Below are positions 36,154 to 46,524 of a stretch of 64,000 bases of DNA, piece by piece; positions within the stretch are counted from its first letter, which is position 1; every line of letters begins with the position of its first letter. Under the pieces are notes generated by a model. It did not search any database and had not been told where the DNA came from. It worked only from the letters and a program-made list of their open reading frames with translations. A program made the position numbers and the translations under genes. Origin of the DNA: Lenzites betulinus (taxonomy: Eukaryota; Basidiomycota; Agaricomycetes; Polyporales; Polyporaceae). Where the stretch lies: positions 310,001 to 374,000 of the forward strand of contig JABYQU010000037.1 in assembly GCA_022264855.1 (NCBI GenBank), given 5' to 3'.

Positions 36154-37515
36154 TCAGAACGCCATCGACGCGCTTGACGACGACCCGGGGGAGGACGAAG
36201 ACGTAGACGATGATTTTGTGGATTTTGCAGCAGGAGAACCCACCGGCGACGACGAATCCTTCTGCGTAGGAACGTGGACCAGCATCTCCAACTCCTCTTT
36301 CGATGGCGGCGAAATCGGGGTTTTGATCGGCTTGCGCACAGGTTCAGAGGAAGGAGGAACCCGTATGACAAAGCGTGCAGCCCCGCTACTTTGTGACGAG
36401 GTCGCGGTCGCTGTAATCGACATTAAGGTCGATGACCTCGCCACTGACGACGTCGTGCCTCTGCGGATTGCAATCGTTGGTGATGCCGGAGGAGATTGCC
36501 CTCCACGCAGTGTTACTGTCGGCGATTGCGGCGACACTTCGTGACCCACGGGAGGGTCGTCGAGCTGACCAGCCAAGATCGGAGCGAAGAACGCATCAAT
36601 GTCCGGGTTGAACTCGAACGGCGAGATTAGAGACACAGTCTGGGGCATACCCACCTGCATTGAGACGTCAAGAGGCGATGGAGATCTAGTGGAGGTCATC
36701 GTGCCGAGCGTCGACGACATTGCGGGATATTCTTGCAGGTGCTGCGGTGATTGGAAGATGTCTAGAGGATCGATGTCGGTTTGCTGGACTTGCCCAACGT
36801 CAGTCAAATCGACACTTGCATTAATATTGCATACTCACATCAAGGACCGTGGGCTGCTCAGGAGGAGGCATAGACTGCGTAGCCTCCAGCCATCTCACTC
36901 GAGCCTCGAGCTCGTGCACGGCCGCCGCGACTGCCTCTTTCATCCTTTCATCGCTGCTTGTCTGCAGATTTTCCAGCTGTTGCTGCAGCGCTGTACGCTC
37001 TCGCTGCGATTCCTCGAGCGCCGCACGCAGGCCCTCGCATTCCTTTTGGAGTCGTTCACGATCTTGAGACAGTGCCTCCCGATCTTGCAGCCAGTTGGCG
37101 CGTACATTCTCGAATTCGACGTTGGCGCGATCCCAGCCCGCGCGGTCTTGCCTCCAGCTTTCGCTCTCCCGGCGGAGAGCCTCTACTTCCCTCACGAGCG
37201 CGTCGTGTTCCTCAGGGCGGACGCCCCCATTGTTCTGGGCGACCAATGCGTTGACCTGCTGCGTGAGCGCATTAATTTGGGCTTGATGTTCTTCTCTTAT
37301 GCGAGTGAGTCGCCTATCCACGATGGCAGAGAGCTCTAGTGCGCCCTGCACCAATGCCTGAGAGACATGTTGTACAGCCTGTTGGCCCTCAGCAGTTGTC
37401 TACATATATGTGGCGTCAGTTATGTTTCTCATAATATCGATGAGATTGTCCATGTCCGACATACGGCGATCTGTTGGCTCATTGTGACAAAGTTGGCTGA
37501 ATTGGTGGCGTTCAT
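36154..37515 (-). CDS. Coiled-coil protein, function unknown
   Basis: Three exons on the minus strand (37515-37465, 37399-36839, 36783-36154) give 413 residues. Residues about 45-195 form a long coiled coil rich in Glu, Arg, Gln and Leu (REEHQAQINALTQQVNALVA; DREALSQDRERLQKECEGL). The C-terminal half is Ser/Pro/Thr-rich with a repeated style GQSPPASPTIAIRRG and ends in a poly-Ser tract. A motif FNPDIDAFFAPIL near residue 245 could be a short interaction site. All introns are phase 0. No known domain was recognised; it may be a cytoskeletal or scaffold protein. It is divergent to YVH1, with 219 bp between the start codons. Confidence 0.78.
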
Positions 37516-37734
37516 GGCATACAGGAACACAACCCGGTCAGTGGTGGCTACTGGCGAGGAGCACAAATGCACATAGGCGCCCGTTATACCGTAGCACTGC
37601 CAACTGGATTAACGTTTTGACTGGCGCTCAACATGCGGTGAAGTCCTTCGAGCTCCCGCTGCCTTGCATATACCCGACCATCCTTGCAAAATCGCTATAT
37701 CATTGGCATCCGGGAAAGGCGCATTACAACCAAA

Positions 37735-39697
37735 ATGTCGATGGACGAGGTTGTGCCCAACCTCTGGGTCGGAGACCTCCCAAGCGCACTGGACACTGAG
37801 CGACTCCGGGGGCACCAGATCCGTAGTGTGCTCACCGCGATGCGGGGTCGCGTTTCCATAAACGAGGTATGTCCTACTGCACGTAAGCAGCGAGCATGCC
37901 CCGAACACCTCACGAGCCAGACGTTCGTGCGGCATCAAATCAATATAGACGACACAAACAGCTCCGATATCCTGCAACATTTCGTGCCTGCCATAACCTT
38001 CATACAAGCGGAGCTCGACAAGGGCCACGGCGTGCTCGTGCACTGTCAAGCTGGGATGAGTGAGTGGGGCTCGTAAGATTTTCTGGAGAAGCGCTGTGGA
38101 CGATCGGTGTTTAGGCCGGAGTGTCTCCATCGCCGCCGCGTACCTCATGGTATCCCAAGGGCTCGATCCCGAAGCTGCGCTTGAGGTGATCAGGAAAGTC
38201 AGGCCCGATGTACAGTGCGTCTCCCAACATCGTGTATCGAGGGCTCTTTGCAGCAACTCACGCGATTGAACCATAGACCAAACGATGGTTTCATGCGACA
38301 GCTTGAGATCTTCTATACGGCCTCCTTCAAAGTCTCAAAACGCGACAAGGCAACCCGCATGTTCTATCTTGAGCGGGTAGTGCATGAGGTGATGAGTAGG
38401 TCGTCACCTGTACATCAACTATATTTGTCATCGCTAATGCATCATGGACTAGATGGGGATGGCGAAGTAGAGACCGACATGTTCGCGAAGTTCCCAAATT
38501 CTCCCTCTGACACACCGGTACCTACTCCTCGCCGGAGAATTCGCTGCAAGATGTGCAGGTATGCATATAGTCAGCCGTCGGCTTCTTATACCGCTCACAT
38601 CCGTTTAGACAAGAGCTAGCGACACGGGAACATATGCTTGATCACGGCCAGCTAGGTCCTGCAACACCTGCAGTGCTATCTGCAGCCTCCTCGCGGAGGC
38701 CATCGATGAATGATACCAATTTGAAGCCCCTCAGCCCCCTCGCATCTGGTAATCCCACCGCTCGGAGAGCATCGTCCTCTGGCTCCAAACCTGCTATTCA
38801 GTCTCCGCTGTCTCCCGTTGGTGGCCCTCCGCGGAGACCGTCAATGCACGATATCCTTCCCAGGTCGCGCCTTGGCTCTATCACTGAGAACAAGCCCCTC
38901 AAAACTTCACTTCTCGCATTGGACAGCGTCTCCGCTCAGATTGGCCAAGAAGCGTCCGACTCCTTGTCCGAGTCCGCAATCGAAGAAGACAGCTCCGAGG
39001 ACGAGCCGCCCAAATCCGAAGAGGGCGAAGACGACGAGGCAGCACAACCCTCCAAGACTACCGCGGAGCCCAGCCTGCCCCCGGGCGAGGCGACATTGGA
39101 AAACGCGGACAAAGTGACGCCGCTGCCCTCGCAACGCCCCCCGATCTCCGTCACGAATTCCTACATCCACCCCTCGGACCTCGCCGCGCAGCTTTCCGCA
39201 CACCCTAAGCTTGCAGCACTACGCGCTCCGGCGGGCCTTGCTATGACACCCACGTCGGGAGGCTCCTCGCCCACGCGCTCCGCGCCGCAGACCCCGGGGT
39301 TGGCCAACGTCAGGAGCGCAAACTACTTCGCGCCCGTGAGCCCACCAATCCTGATGAACCCGAAGTGCTCCGGGTACTTCGTGGAACCGGTGAGCCTCTC
39401 CGCTTCAATGTGACTCCGCCGAGAATGACACTGACTGGACTCGTAGTTGAAGTGGATGGAGTCGTTCCTCGAACAGGGTAGCATGGCGGGTAAGATCATA
39501 TGTCCGAACAAGAAGTGCGGCGCGAAGCTGGGCAACTACGACTGGGCGGGCGTGTGCTGCAGCTGCAAGGAGTGGGTCGTACCGGTGCGCCTTTTACCAC
39601 ACAACGGTGTTATGCGTGTGATTGTCAATGCTGACCAATATTCTGTGTCCAACAGGGCTTCTGCATCCACAGGTCGAAGGTAGACGAAGTCGTCTAG
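37735..39697 (+). CDS. YVH1: Dual-specificity phosphatase Yvh1 (DUSP12)
   Basis: Eight exons (37735-37866, 37921-38059, 38115-38214, 38277-38395, 38453-38558, 38609-39389, 39447-39584, 39656-39697) give 518 residues. The N-terminal phosphatase domain starts VVPNLWVGDLPSAL and has the active site VLVHCQAGMSRSVSIAAAYL, a complete HCxxGxxRS motif made by splicing across exons 2-3. The C-terminal zinc-binding domain holds the Cys pairs CPNKKCGAKLG and CCSCKEW and ends GFCIHRSKVDEVV, as in Yvh1. Yvh1 releases Mrt4 during 60S ribosome maturation; this needs the zinc domain more than the phosphatase. A 250-residue Ser/Pro and acidic linker between the domains is longer than in yeast. CRKMCR-like Cys (CKMCR) sits before it. 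Confidence 0.94.
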
Positions 39698-39932
39698 GGC
39701 GAGAGTATGCTTGCCCTTGAATCGGAAACGTTTAACATACACGGATGTATCGATATGACCGGACACGCAAGAGCATGACAATGTATCCGTATTCCTTCCA
39801 TGATACCGGCTGTTGGCTATACGGTGGACATGCACTCATTGAGATAGAGTACCATGGCAGTCATTGCAGCTATAACTGCCTATACGAACGCGCATGAATT
39901 CCGTAGGTTCCAGTGTGCGATACAGCGAGAGC

Positions 39933-39960
39933 ACAAGTACAAGTACAAGCACAAGCACAC
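39933..39960 (+). repeat. Short ACAAGT/C hexamer repeat
   Basis: Four to five tandem copies of ACAAGT or ACAAGC lie in the convergent spacer between YVH1 and the GH25 gene. It is a simple microsatellite. Confidence 0.7.
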
Positions 39961-40039
39961 ATTCCGTGCATCAGCCCAAGGCGAGGCTATCGTCCACCAG
40001 TCAGCCTCCACCACCTCCCCACATATAAATGAACAGCAC

Positions 40040-41151
40040 TTACTTCTTCAACCCTTGAAGAGTTCCATTGAACTCGTCCTGGTCGCCTGGGTTCGGGCCA
40101 GAGTCCGCATACTGCCAGAACGTCGCGAATCTACCTCGCGCGAATTCACCCCCGAGGCATCAGCACAGAGCGTAGAGCTCACAATACCCAATGACAGGAA
40201 GGGCGGAGCAGATTGGCGAGACTCACGACCAGCCGGCGGGGAGCGCGCCGATGCTCGACGCGTAGCGCGCGATCCAGAGCGGGTTCGTCGACGCGAACGC
40301 GGCGCTGTTGCCCGTGCAGGTCGTCCACCAGTCGGTCGTCGTGTAGATCACTATGTGCGGGGTTAGTGTGCGAGTTCATGAAATATTCCTCTACTGTTGA
40401 AGCCTGAGAGTAGCTACTGACCGGGGTAGCTGTACAGTCACGAGAATGTGCGGTTAGCGGAATAGGGTGAGAGGGGAGTCGGAAGGGGACGTACACGCCG
40501 GTGGTCGAGTGGTAGGTGGTGGAGAAGTCCTTGATCCAGGCGACCATCGCCGACGCGCTCAGGCCGTAGCACTCCGCGCCGTTCGGGTTATCTGCGTCGC
40601 AGATGGTATTCACAACTAACGCGGTGCAACGGCGGAGGACCTACATTCGATGTCGAGGGCACCCGGGAGGGTGATGCCGTCCCCCGACCAGCCACCTACA
40701 TCATACAATGTGAGCCCCCAAAAGTACAGATCATTCGAAGCGAACACCAGGGCATACCTCCATGCGCAAGGAAGTACTTCGCCTGCGTAGCCCCCGACGA
40801 GCTGTCCGGGTGCGCAAAATGGTACGCCCCGCGGATGAGCCCCGCGCTCGTCGCGCCGTCGTAGTGGCTCGAGAACGTCGAGTCGATGAACGCTGCAAGC
40901 CCCGGGGCGCGGTCGACTGGTTACTAGCCTGCAACGGAAGTACTGAACACTAGTATTGGGAGGGACGCACTGGTGCCCTCGGTGGCCTTGATGTACACGA
41001 ACGCGAGCCCGTTCGCCTTGACGGTGTTGAAGTTGACCGTGCCCTGGAAGCTCGAGATGTCGATGCCCTGTGGGGCCGCGCGCTTCTCCAGCGGGATGGC
41101 GGCGGCGGCCGTAGCGGCACAAATGAAGAGGGAGGCGGTAGAAAGCTTCAT
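40040..41151 (-). CDS. Secreted GH25 muramidase (Chalaropsis-type lysozyme)
   Basis: Seven exons on the minus strand (41151-40971, 40892-40758, 40695-40645, 40591-40495, 40429-40422, 40350-40227, 40130-40040) give 228 residues. A signal peptide (about 1-18) is followed by a Lys-Arg site at 23-24 that suits Kex2. The mature domain is GH25, which cuts the beta-1,4 bond of MurNAc-GlcNAc in bacterial cell walls. Key motifs are GIDISSFQG (Asp31), FVYIKATEGT, GAYHFAHPDSS, the catalytic pair in ALDIEYNP, YPVIYTTTDWW and the end FWQYADSGPNPGDQDEFNG. Length is one bare GH25 domain. Exon 5 is just 8 nt and supplies the YP of VYPVIY. The likely role is attack on, or defence against, bacteria outside the hypha. 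Confidence 0.93.
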
Positions 41152-42090
41152 CTTTGCGATACTGCACAAGAGGTGTGCCGCGCGCCGCTTGGTAGACATC
41201 TGCTCTCGCAGACTGCGCCGCGCTTTTATACCCATCGAGGAGTGCACATGCGGTGCTCAGCTTCCTGCTGTCCACCTACCTATGACGCCTGCATATGCAC
41301 CAAGCCCTCGCCGGGTCTCGGCGAGCGCACGGTGGTGCGCATGCACATGCGCACGAAGCCAGCTTCAGAGGCAGAACCCGGCACTGAAGGCATAGTTTGA
41401 CGGGTCGGCGTGGTGCACTGACATCGGCAGCGGCATGCAGCATCTGGAGGCTGTCACTGTTAGCGCGGCTTCGAACACTTTAGGATCACGCACGGCATTG
41501 CGCGAAAGGGGGGCGGGGGGACTAGAAACAGCTTCATTAATGAGTGGGAGATACAGATAGTCGCCTATAGAGTGATCGTGTCGTGTCTGAACGGATGGCA
41601 GATGGACGATGGTGATGTTACCAGTACTAGTCGAGTAAGGCGCATTCCAAAGGTGATGTCATAGCTGACAGGGCCTGCTGGCCTCGCTAGGATGTGAGGC
41701 GGAGAGTGGGAGGGACGAGGGGGGCTATAGGCTGTAGTACAAACTCAGCAGGTAGAGCGGAGGCGAGCTGAAAATTGGAGCTTGAAGCTTGAAGGTGCGG
41801 TTCACTGTACATGTCTCATGTGAGCACCAAGGACCATACCCACACACAGCACACAGCGCACGGCAATTCCACGAGCGATCGCGATTACCGGACGTCCAGA
41901 ACTAAAACGTGCGTGATGAACTAGTCCATGAGCAAAACATGCAGAACGGCCCAGCGCGCTCCCCGAATACAACTACAGGCTGGATCAAGCAGCGACGGCC
42001 CCGACGATAGATACCTTCCTTCGCGTGATGACTTCTCCTCCTCCTCTCCCATACCCGTCCCCATAGTAGTGGTGGTAGTACGGTCACGAA
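41152..42090. other. Intergenic, GH25 promoter and SSH4-like 3' side
   Basis: A TATA box for the GH25 gene lies at 41223-41230. The rest shows no recognisable gene on either strand. Confidence 0.5.
41223..41230 (-). promoter_or_regulatory. TATA box of the GH25 gene
   Basis: On the minus strand TATAAAAG lies 72 bp upstream of the ATG at 41151. A strong TATA box fits an inducible secreted enzyme. Confidence 0.6.
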
Positions 42091-44130
42091 TCATGTGCGC
42101 CGGTCGCGCCGACTCCGGTGCCGGTCGGGTCGCGCGGACGCGGTGCCCACAATGTGCGCGGGGATCGTGCCCCGCTCGAGCGCGGCCGCGATCACCTCCG
42201 CGGGGAGGTCGATCTGCGCGCCGTCCGGATACGCAAACGCGTCCAGCGGGGAATACGCCGGAGGCTCCGCGCTGAGCGCCTCCAGCTGCGCCGCCGCCGC
42301 ACCATGCGCCGCGCCCTCGGCGGGCGGAGCAGGACTCGCCGAGGAGGACGGGGGCAGCGCCTGCAGGTGGATGTCGCGCGGGCCGGGGGTGGGGAGGTCC
42401 GCGGGGAGGGGCGACGCGGGGGGCGGGTGCACCTGGATCGCGAGGTCGACACCTGAAACCGACGAACGCGAGCCCGTCCGCGCATGAGTGAACGTGAACG
42501 GCTGCGGCCGGGGAGTATTGAACTGGCTCGCACCTGCGCCCGGCGCGTCGTCGCGCGTGGGCGACGGCGACGCGCGCGAGGAGCCGGACGCGGACGAGCC
42601 ATCGGCGTCTGTGCGCGCCCGCGCGGCCCTTGCGGTCGGGGAGGGAGGGATGTTAGCGTTAGGCGGGACGTGGAAGGGCGTGTCAGTGGGGGAGATGTAC
42701 CTCCGCGAAGTGGACGGGCCGGCGGCGCTCGGCGACTCGGGCTCCTCCTCGATGGGCGTGATGGGTGGTGGGGGGGTGCCCGGAGGGGAGGGGGACGTGA
42801 GGGGGCTCCTGCGCAGGGGCGAGGACTCGACGGGCGTGGACAAGGCCTGTCCGACCCTGGCTCTCCGCGAGCGATGTGAACGGCGCGAGCGCGTGGAGGC
42901 GCCTGCGGGGCTCGCCGGGGAGGCTGGATCGATGTTTATGGGCGTCATGTTGCCGCCCGATGCAAGCAGGATGCTTCCCGCCTCGCTGCCGTAGGCTGGC
43001 GGGGGCGCAAGTGTACCCTGGCTGGGAGCGAGACCCCATCGTTTGACGTTCGCTTCGATGAACACGAAGCCGGACTGCCCAAGATTGATGTGGATGCTGC
43101 AAGGACCATCGGCGCCAACGGTTGGGAACAGATTCCAGTTGATCAAGCCTGTGTACGCGTCCTCCATCTTGCGGCCGTTCTTGGTGAAGAAAACGGTGCC
43201 GGAGCGCGGACGATAGCCCACCCCGAGCACGTCGCCCTCCTTGAGAGTGGTGCCGCATGCGACGGCAGTGAAAGGGTAGTTGTGGGATTTATCGCCGTTC
43301 GAATGATACGCAACCGAGAACCGGCTCAGCCCTGGGAGGCGGAACCACGGGTATGGTTTTGTGGCCAAGCCGATAGCCACATTAGTGGTGGGCGGGAGGT
43401 CGAACATCTTGGCTTCCCAATAGTACACCTCGTTCAGCTTAGGGAGGGGCAGGTTGGACTGCACTGAAGACGCGGAAAGCGGATCCGGAAGGAACGTGAG
43501 CTCTGTGCGAGCGTGTACGAGAAGGGACGACAGGGCCTCAAAGTCGGGCTCGAACGACCACGCCGATACGCCCTTCTCCTGGATGGAGAGAAATTGGGAT
43601 AGGGTGATGTCTGTGGGCTGGGAATTTGGGGGATGCTGAAGTTGGTATTCTATCCAACGTAGGCGTGTGAGCACTCGCATAGATAAAAAGACGCGCGAGA
43701 AGAAGGTGGTGTGCATACCCTTTGAGCGCAAGTAAGCTCTCCGTTCTGATTCGCTGACAGTCTCGAGCCAGCGGGACTCGACGCCGTCGAAGCCGCCCTC
43801 GCCCTCAATGAGATCTTCGCGACTCATGTCTACGGGCCCGTCGCTGTCGCGGAGCATGATGCCGCGACGCTTGCGGAGGAGGATAACGCATACGAGAAAT
43901 AGCAGGAGGAGGAAGAGGAAGGTGGAAAGAACGATGAGCATGGGGAGGAGGATGTAGAAGGCATCGCGCGAGCTTGGCTGCTGTGGGCGGTCGTCGAGGT
44001 CTGCGTGTGCTGCTATTCGAACGTAAGGGATCTTGTCCTTGATGGCGATGGCGCCGGCTGACAGAGCCTCGGAGACATCGCGCCATTCGGGCGCGGTGTA
44101 GCTGGAGGAGTGTCCTTGGGAAGGACTCAT
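42091..44130 (-). CDS. SPRY-domain membrane protein, Ssh4/Ear1-type Rsp5 adaptor
   Basis: Two exons on the minus strand (44130-43719, 43649-42091) give 656 residues. One transmembrane helix lies at about 57-85. A B30.2/SPRY domain follows at about 195-330 with VYYWEAKMFD, TNVAIGLATKPYPWFR, GDVLGVGYRPRSGTVFFTKN and INLGQSGFVFIEANVKRWG. The remainder is a long Ser/Pro-rich tail with a PPAY motif near residue 600, a PPxY site for the WW domains of Rsp5. This is the Ssh4/Ear1 plan: an endosome/vacuole adaptor that brings cargo such as permeases to Rsp5 for ubiquitination. The PPxY lies at the far C-terminus as expected. The frame stays open up to 44529, but the extra 133 residues are Arg-rich and look non-coding. 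Confidence 0.88.
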   Translation of the reverse strand: MSPSQGHSSSYTAPEWRDVSEALSAGAIAIKDKIPYVRIAAHADLDDRPQQPSSRDAFYILLPMLIVLSTFLFLLLLFLVCVILLRKRRGIMLRDSDGPVDMSREDLIEGEGGFDGVESRWLETVSESERRAYLRSKGMHTTFFSRVFLSMRVLTRLRWIEYQLQHPPNSQPTDITLSQFLSIQEKGVSAWSFEPDFEALSSLLVHARTELTFLPDPLSASSVQSNLPLPKLNEVYYWEAKMFDLPPTTNVAIGLATKPYPWFRLPGLSRFSVAYHSNGDKSHNYPFTAVACGTTLKEGDVLGVGYRPRSGTVFFTKNGRKMEDAYTGLINWNLFPTVGADGPCSIHINLGQSGFVFIEANVKRWGLAPSQGTLAPPPAYGSEAGSILLASGGNMTPINIDPASPASPAGASTRSRRSHRSRRARVGQALSTPVESSPLRRSPLTSPSPPGTPPPPITPIEEEPESPSAAGPSTSRRYISPTDTPFHVPPNANIPPSPTARAARARTDADGSSASGSSRASPSPTRDDAPGAGASQFNTPRPQPFTFTHARTGSRSSVSGVDLAIQVHPPPASPLPADLPTPGPRDIHLQALPPSSSASPAPPAEGAAHGAAAAQLEALSAEPPAYSPLDAFAYPDGAQIDLPAEVIAAALERGTIPAHIVGTASARPDRHRSRRDRRT

Positions 44131-44544
44131 GACTGGCGGGCCAGAACGGGTCTGCGGAGAAGGGGGCGGGCAAGGAAGAGCAGGAGACGGCGAGAAGGGA
44201 AAGGGAGAACTGGAGAGAGAGGGAAGGAGGCAGACACGCTCCTTGTCCGTCCGGCTGCCGTCGCTGTCAGGTCCGCCGCGCGCCTCTGCCCTGTCCGGAG
44301 TCGTCGCCGGCGTGCACCGCCGGCTGCGGCACCACGTCCCGGGCCTGCGCCGGAGTGACATAAGCGGGGATGGGCGTCTGCGGGGCGTCCTGGTCCACCG
44401 CCTGTGCGCCGTCTGCATCTGTATCTCTGCCACCTGCGCCTGCGCCTCCTGCATCTGCATCTGCTCGCGTGTGAGTCTCGTGCGCTGCTTCGGGCTGCCC
44501 TCTCTGCAGATCCTCGCCCTCCACCGCATGGCGTCGCGATCCTC
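44131..44544. other. Divergent promoter, SSH4-like / SNF4
   Basis: Both genes start outwards from this 414 bp. Two long minus-strand frames run through it: one continues the SSH4-like frame and one reads 85 codons with a low-complexity Asp/Ala/Gly content. A CAGATG-type hexamer repeat lies near 44400-44470. I treat the region as leader and promoter. Confidence 0.45.
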
Positions 44545-46186
44545 ATGAACCCCACACTCTCCCCTTCAAACTCTCCCCGGGTCCGCCGCAGAGGCTCGAC
44601 GCGCAGACCCCGCGCTGCCTCCCATCTCCCCCCTTTCAACCAGGAATCACACAATGCCGCCCTCTACGCCATCCGCCACTACCTCAAGGGCAGGACCTCC
44701 TACGACACCTTCCCCGTCAGCTTCAGGTTGATCGTCCTCGACTCCAAACTAGAGGTCAAGAAGGCGCTCCAATGTCTTCTCCTGAACGGTTCGCGACCCC
44801 CACCCTCCCCTCTATTTATTCATGTGCTCATCTTTACCACAGGCGTTGTCTCAGCGCCGCTGTGGAATAGCGAAAAGTCTTGCTTCGCCGGCATGTTCAC
44901 CGTCTCCGACATCATCCATCTCATCCAGTACTACTACAAATGCTCGTCCTACGACGCCGCCGCAGCAGATGTGGAAACCTTCCGGCTCGAATCTTTGCGA
45001 GGTACGTGATTTAACCCCTCCTACCCGTCCATCTTATGCATACCGATCCAGATATCGAGAGAACGCTCGGCGTCGACCCCCCTCCATTACTCCGCGAGCA
45101 CCCCTCCGCCTCGCTCTACGACGCCTCCAAGCGGCTGATCCAGACCCACGCCCGTCGCCTGCCCCTCCTCGACAACGATAGCGAGACCAGCCACGAGGTC
45201 ATCGTGTCCATCCTCACCCAATACCGCCTCCTCAAATTCATCTCCATAAACGTCAGTCCTTGTCCTCGCGTGTCCGGTCTGCTGTGCTGATCGTCTCTCC
45301 GGGATCCTCGCTCACGTTTCCACTAGTGCGTGAAGGAGATCCAGCAGCTGCACGTGGGCCTCCGCAAGCTAGAGATCGGCACCTACGTGAACCCGCCGCC
45401 CCTGCCCGCCGACGGCGAGAGGCCCGAGGGCTACAACCCGTTCCACCCTATCGCGACCGCGACGATGGACACGCCCGTCTTCGACGTCGTGCACATGTTT
45501 TCCGAGCGCGGAATCTCCGCCGTCCCGATCGTAGACGAGGACGGCATCGTCGTGAACCTGTACGAGACCGTTGATGTCATCGTGAGTGCTGCAGATCGCG
45601 CGTGCCTGTGTTCTCGCTCACTGAGTGTTTTTCGCCTTGCAGACACTCGTGCGCCTCGGCGCCTACCAGTCACTAGATCTGACAGTCTCGGAAGCTCTGA
45701 ACCAGAGATCGCCCGATTTCCCCGGTGTCGTCATTTGTACCGCGTCCGACTCTCTGGGCACGCTCATGCAGCTCATCAAGAAACGCCGTGTGCACCGGCT
45801 CGTGGTCGTAGAGGGCGAGGTCAGTACTCACCTTATCCACTATATGCACCAATACTTACACTGCGGTTATACAGGAGGAGGAACGGCGCGGCGGAAAGAA
45901 GGGGCGTCTGCTGGGGATCATCACGCTCAGCGATGTTCTGCGGTACCTCATCGGCGACGTTGCCATCGGCGAGAGCCAGTGGGACTCGTCCGTCTCCAAT
46001 GTGGCGACCCCAGCGCCGGAACCACCAGCACCTGCGGAGCACACCACCCCCGCGGAACCCGCCGTCGTGGCCGACGCACCACCCCCGACGAGAAGGCTCC
46101 CGAGGAGGCACCCCCGCCCGCCCCCGAGGACGACGCCGCGGCAGTCGTGGATGCGCCAGCAGCAGCGGAGTGAGGAGGGGACGTAG
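44545..46186 (+). CDS. SNF4: AMPK/SNF1 gamma subunit Snf4
   Basis: Six exons (44545-44788, 44843-45001, 45052-45251, 45327-45581, 45643-45819, 45875-46186) give 448 residues. Snf4 holds four CBS motifs that bind adenine nucleotides and control the Snf1 kinase. Conserved pieces are the start of CBS1 (GRTSYDTFPVSFRLIVLDSK), FAGMFTVSDIIHLIQYYY, RRLPLLDN, MFSERGISAVPIVDEDG, RVHRLVVVEGE and LLGIITLSDVLRYLIG. After the last CBS motif an Ala/Pro/Glu-rich tail begins. In this sequence it changes at about 46085 to an Arg/Pro-rich tail, which is probably a frameshift (see findings). The catalytic-complex part is intact. Confidence 0.94.
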
Positions 46187-46524
46187 TGGAAGACGGCGAT
46201 GACAATTCGCAGAGATGACCGTAGATGTAGCCTTACAGTTCTGAATTTTTGCTCTTGGCTTTGGATGCATCTGTACACGTACGCTGTTCTTCTTTTCTCG
46301 GCAAACCCGGAGGATTGGTCGCGACCCGCGTGCTCGTCTGACTCAACGCGGTGGCCACTGGGCAGAAGCTGCGATGATGCGTGGTAAGACTAAATAGACG
46401 CCCAGGTGGGCGCTGGAGGGGCACGGTGCCGGCTGGGGCCCACGCACCTTGCTCTGCTTTCCCTCACATCTCCTCCTTGTCCTCCCGCCCCCCGCCGCCC
46501 TCGACCCCCCGCCCCGCCCACACG
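46187..46524. other. Spacer, SNF4 to VAM7
   Basis: Tandem genes on the same strand. This holds the SNF4 3' UTR and the VAM7 promoter. A pyrimidine-rich tract (46465-46520) precedes the VAM7 start. No gene was seen. Confidence 0.45.
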
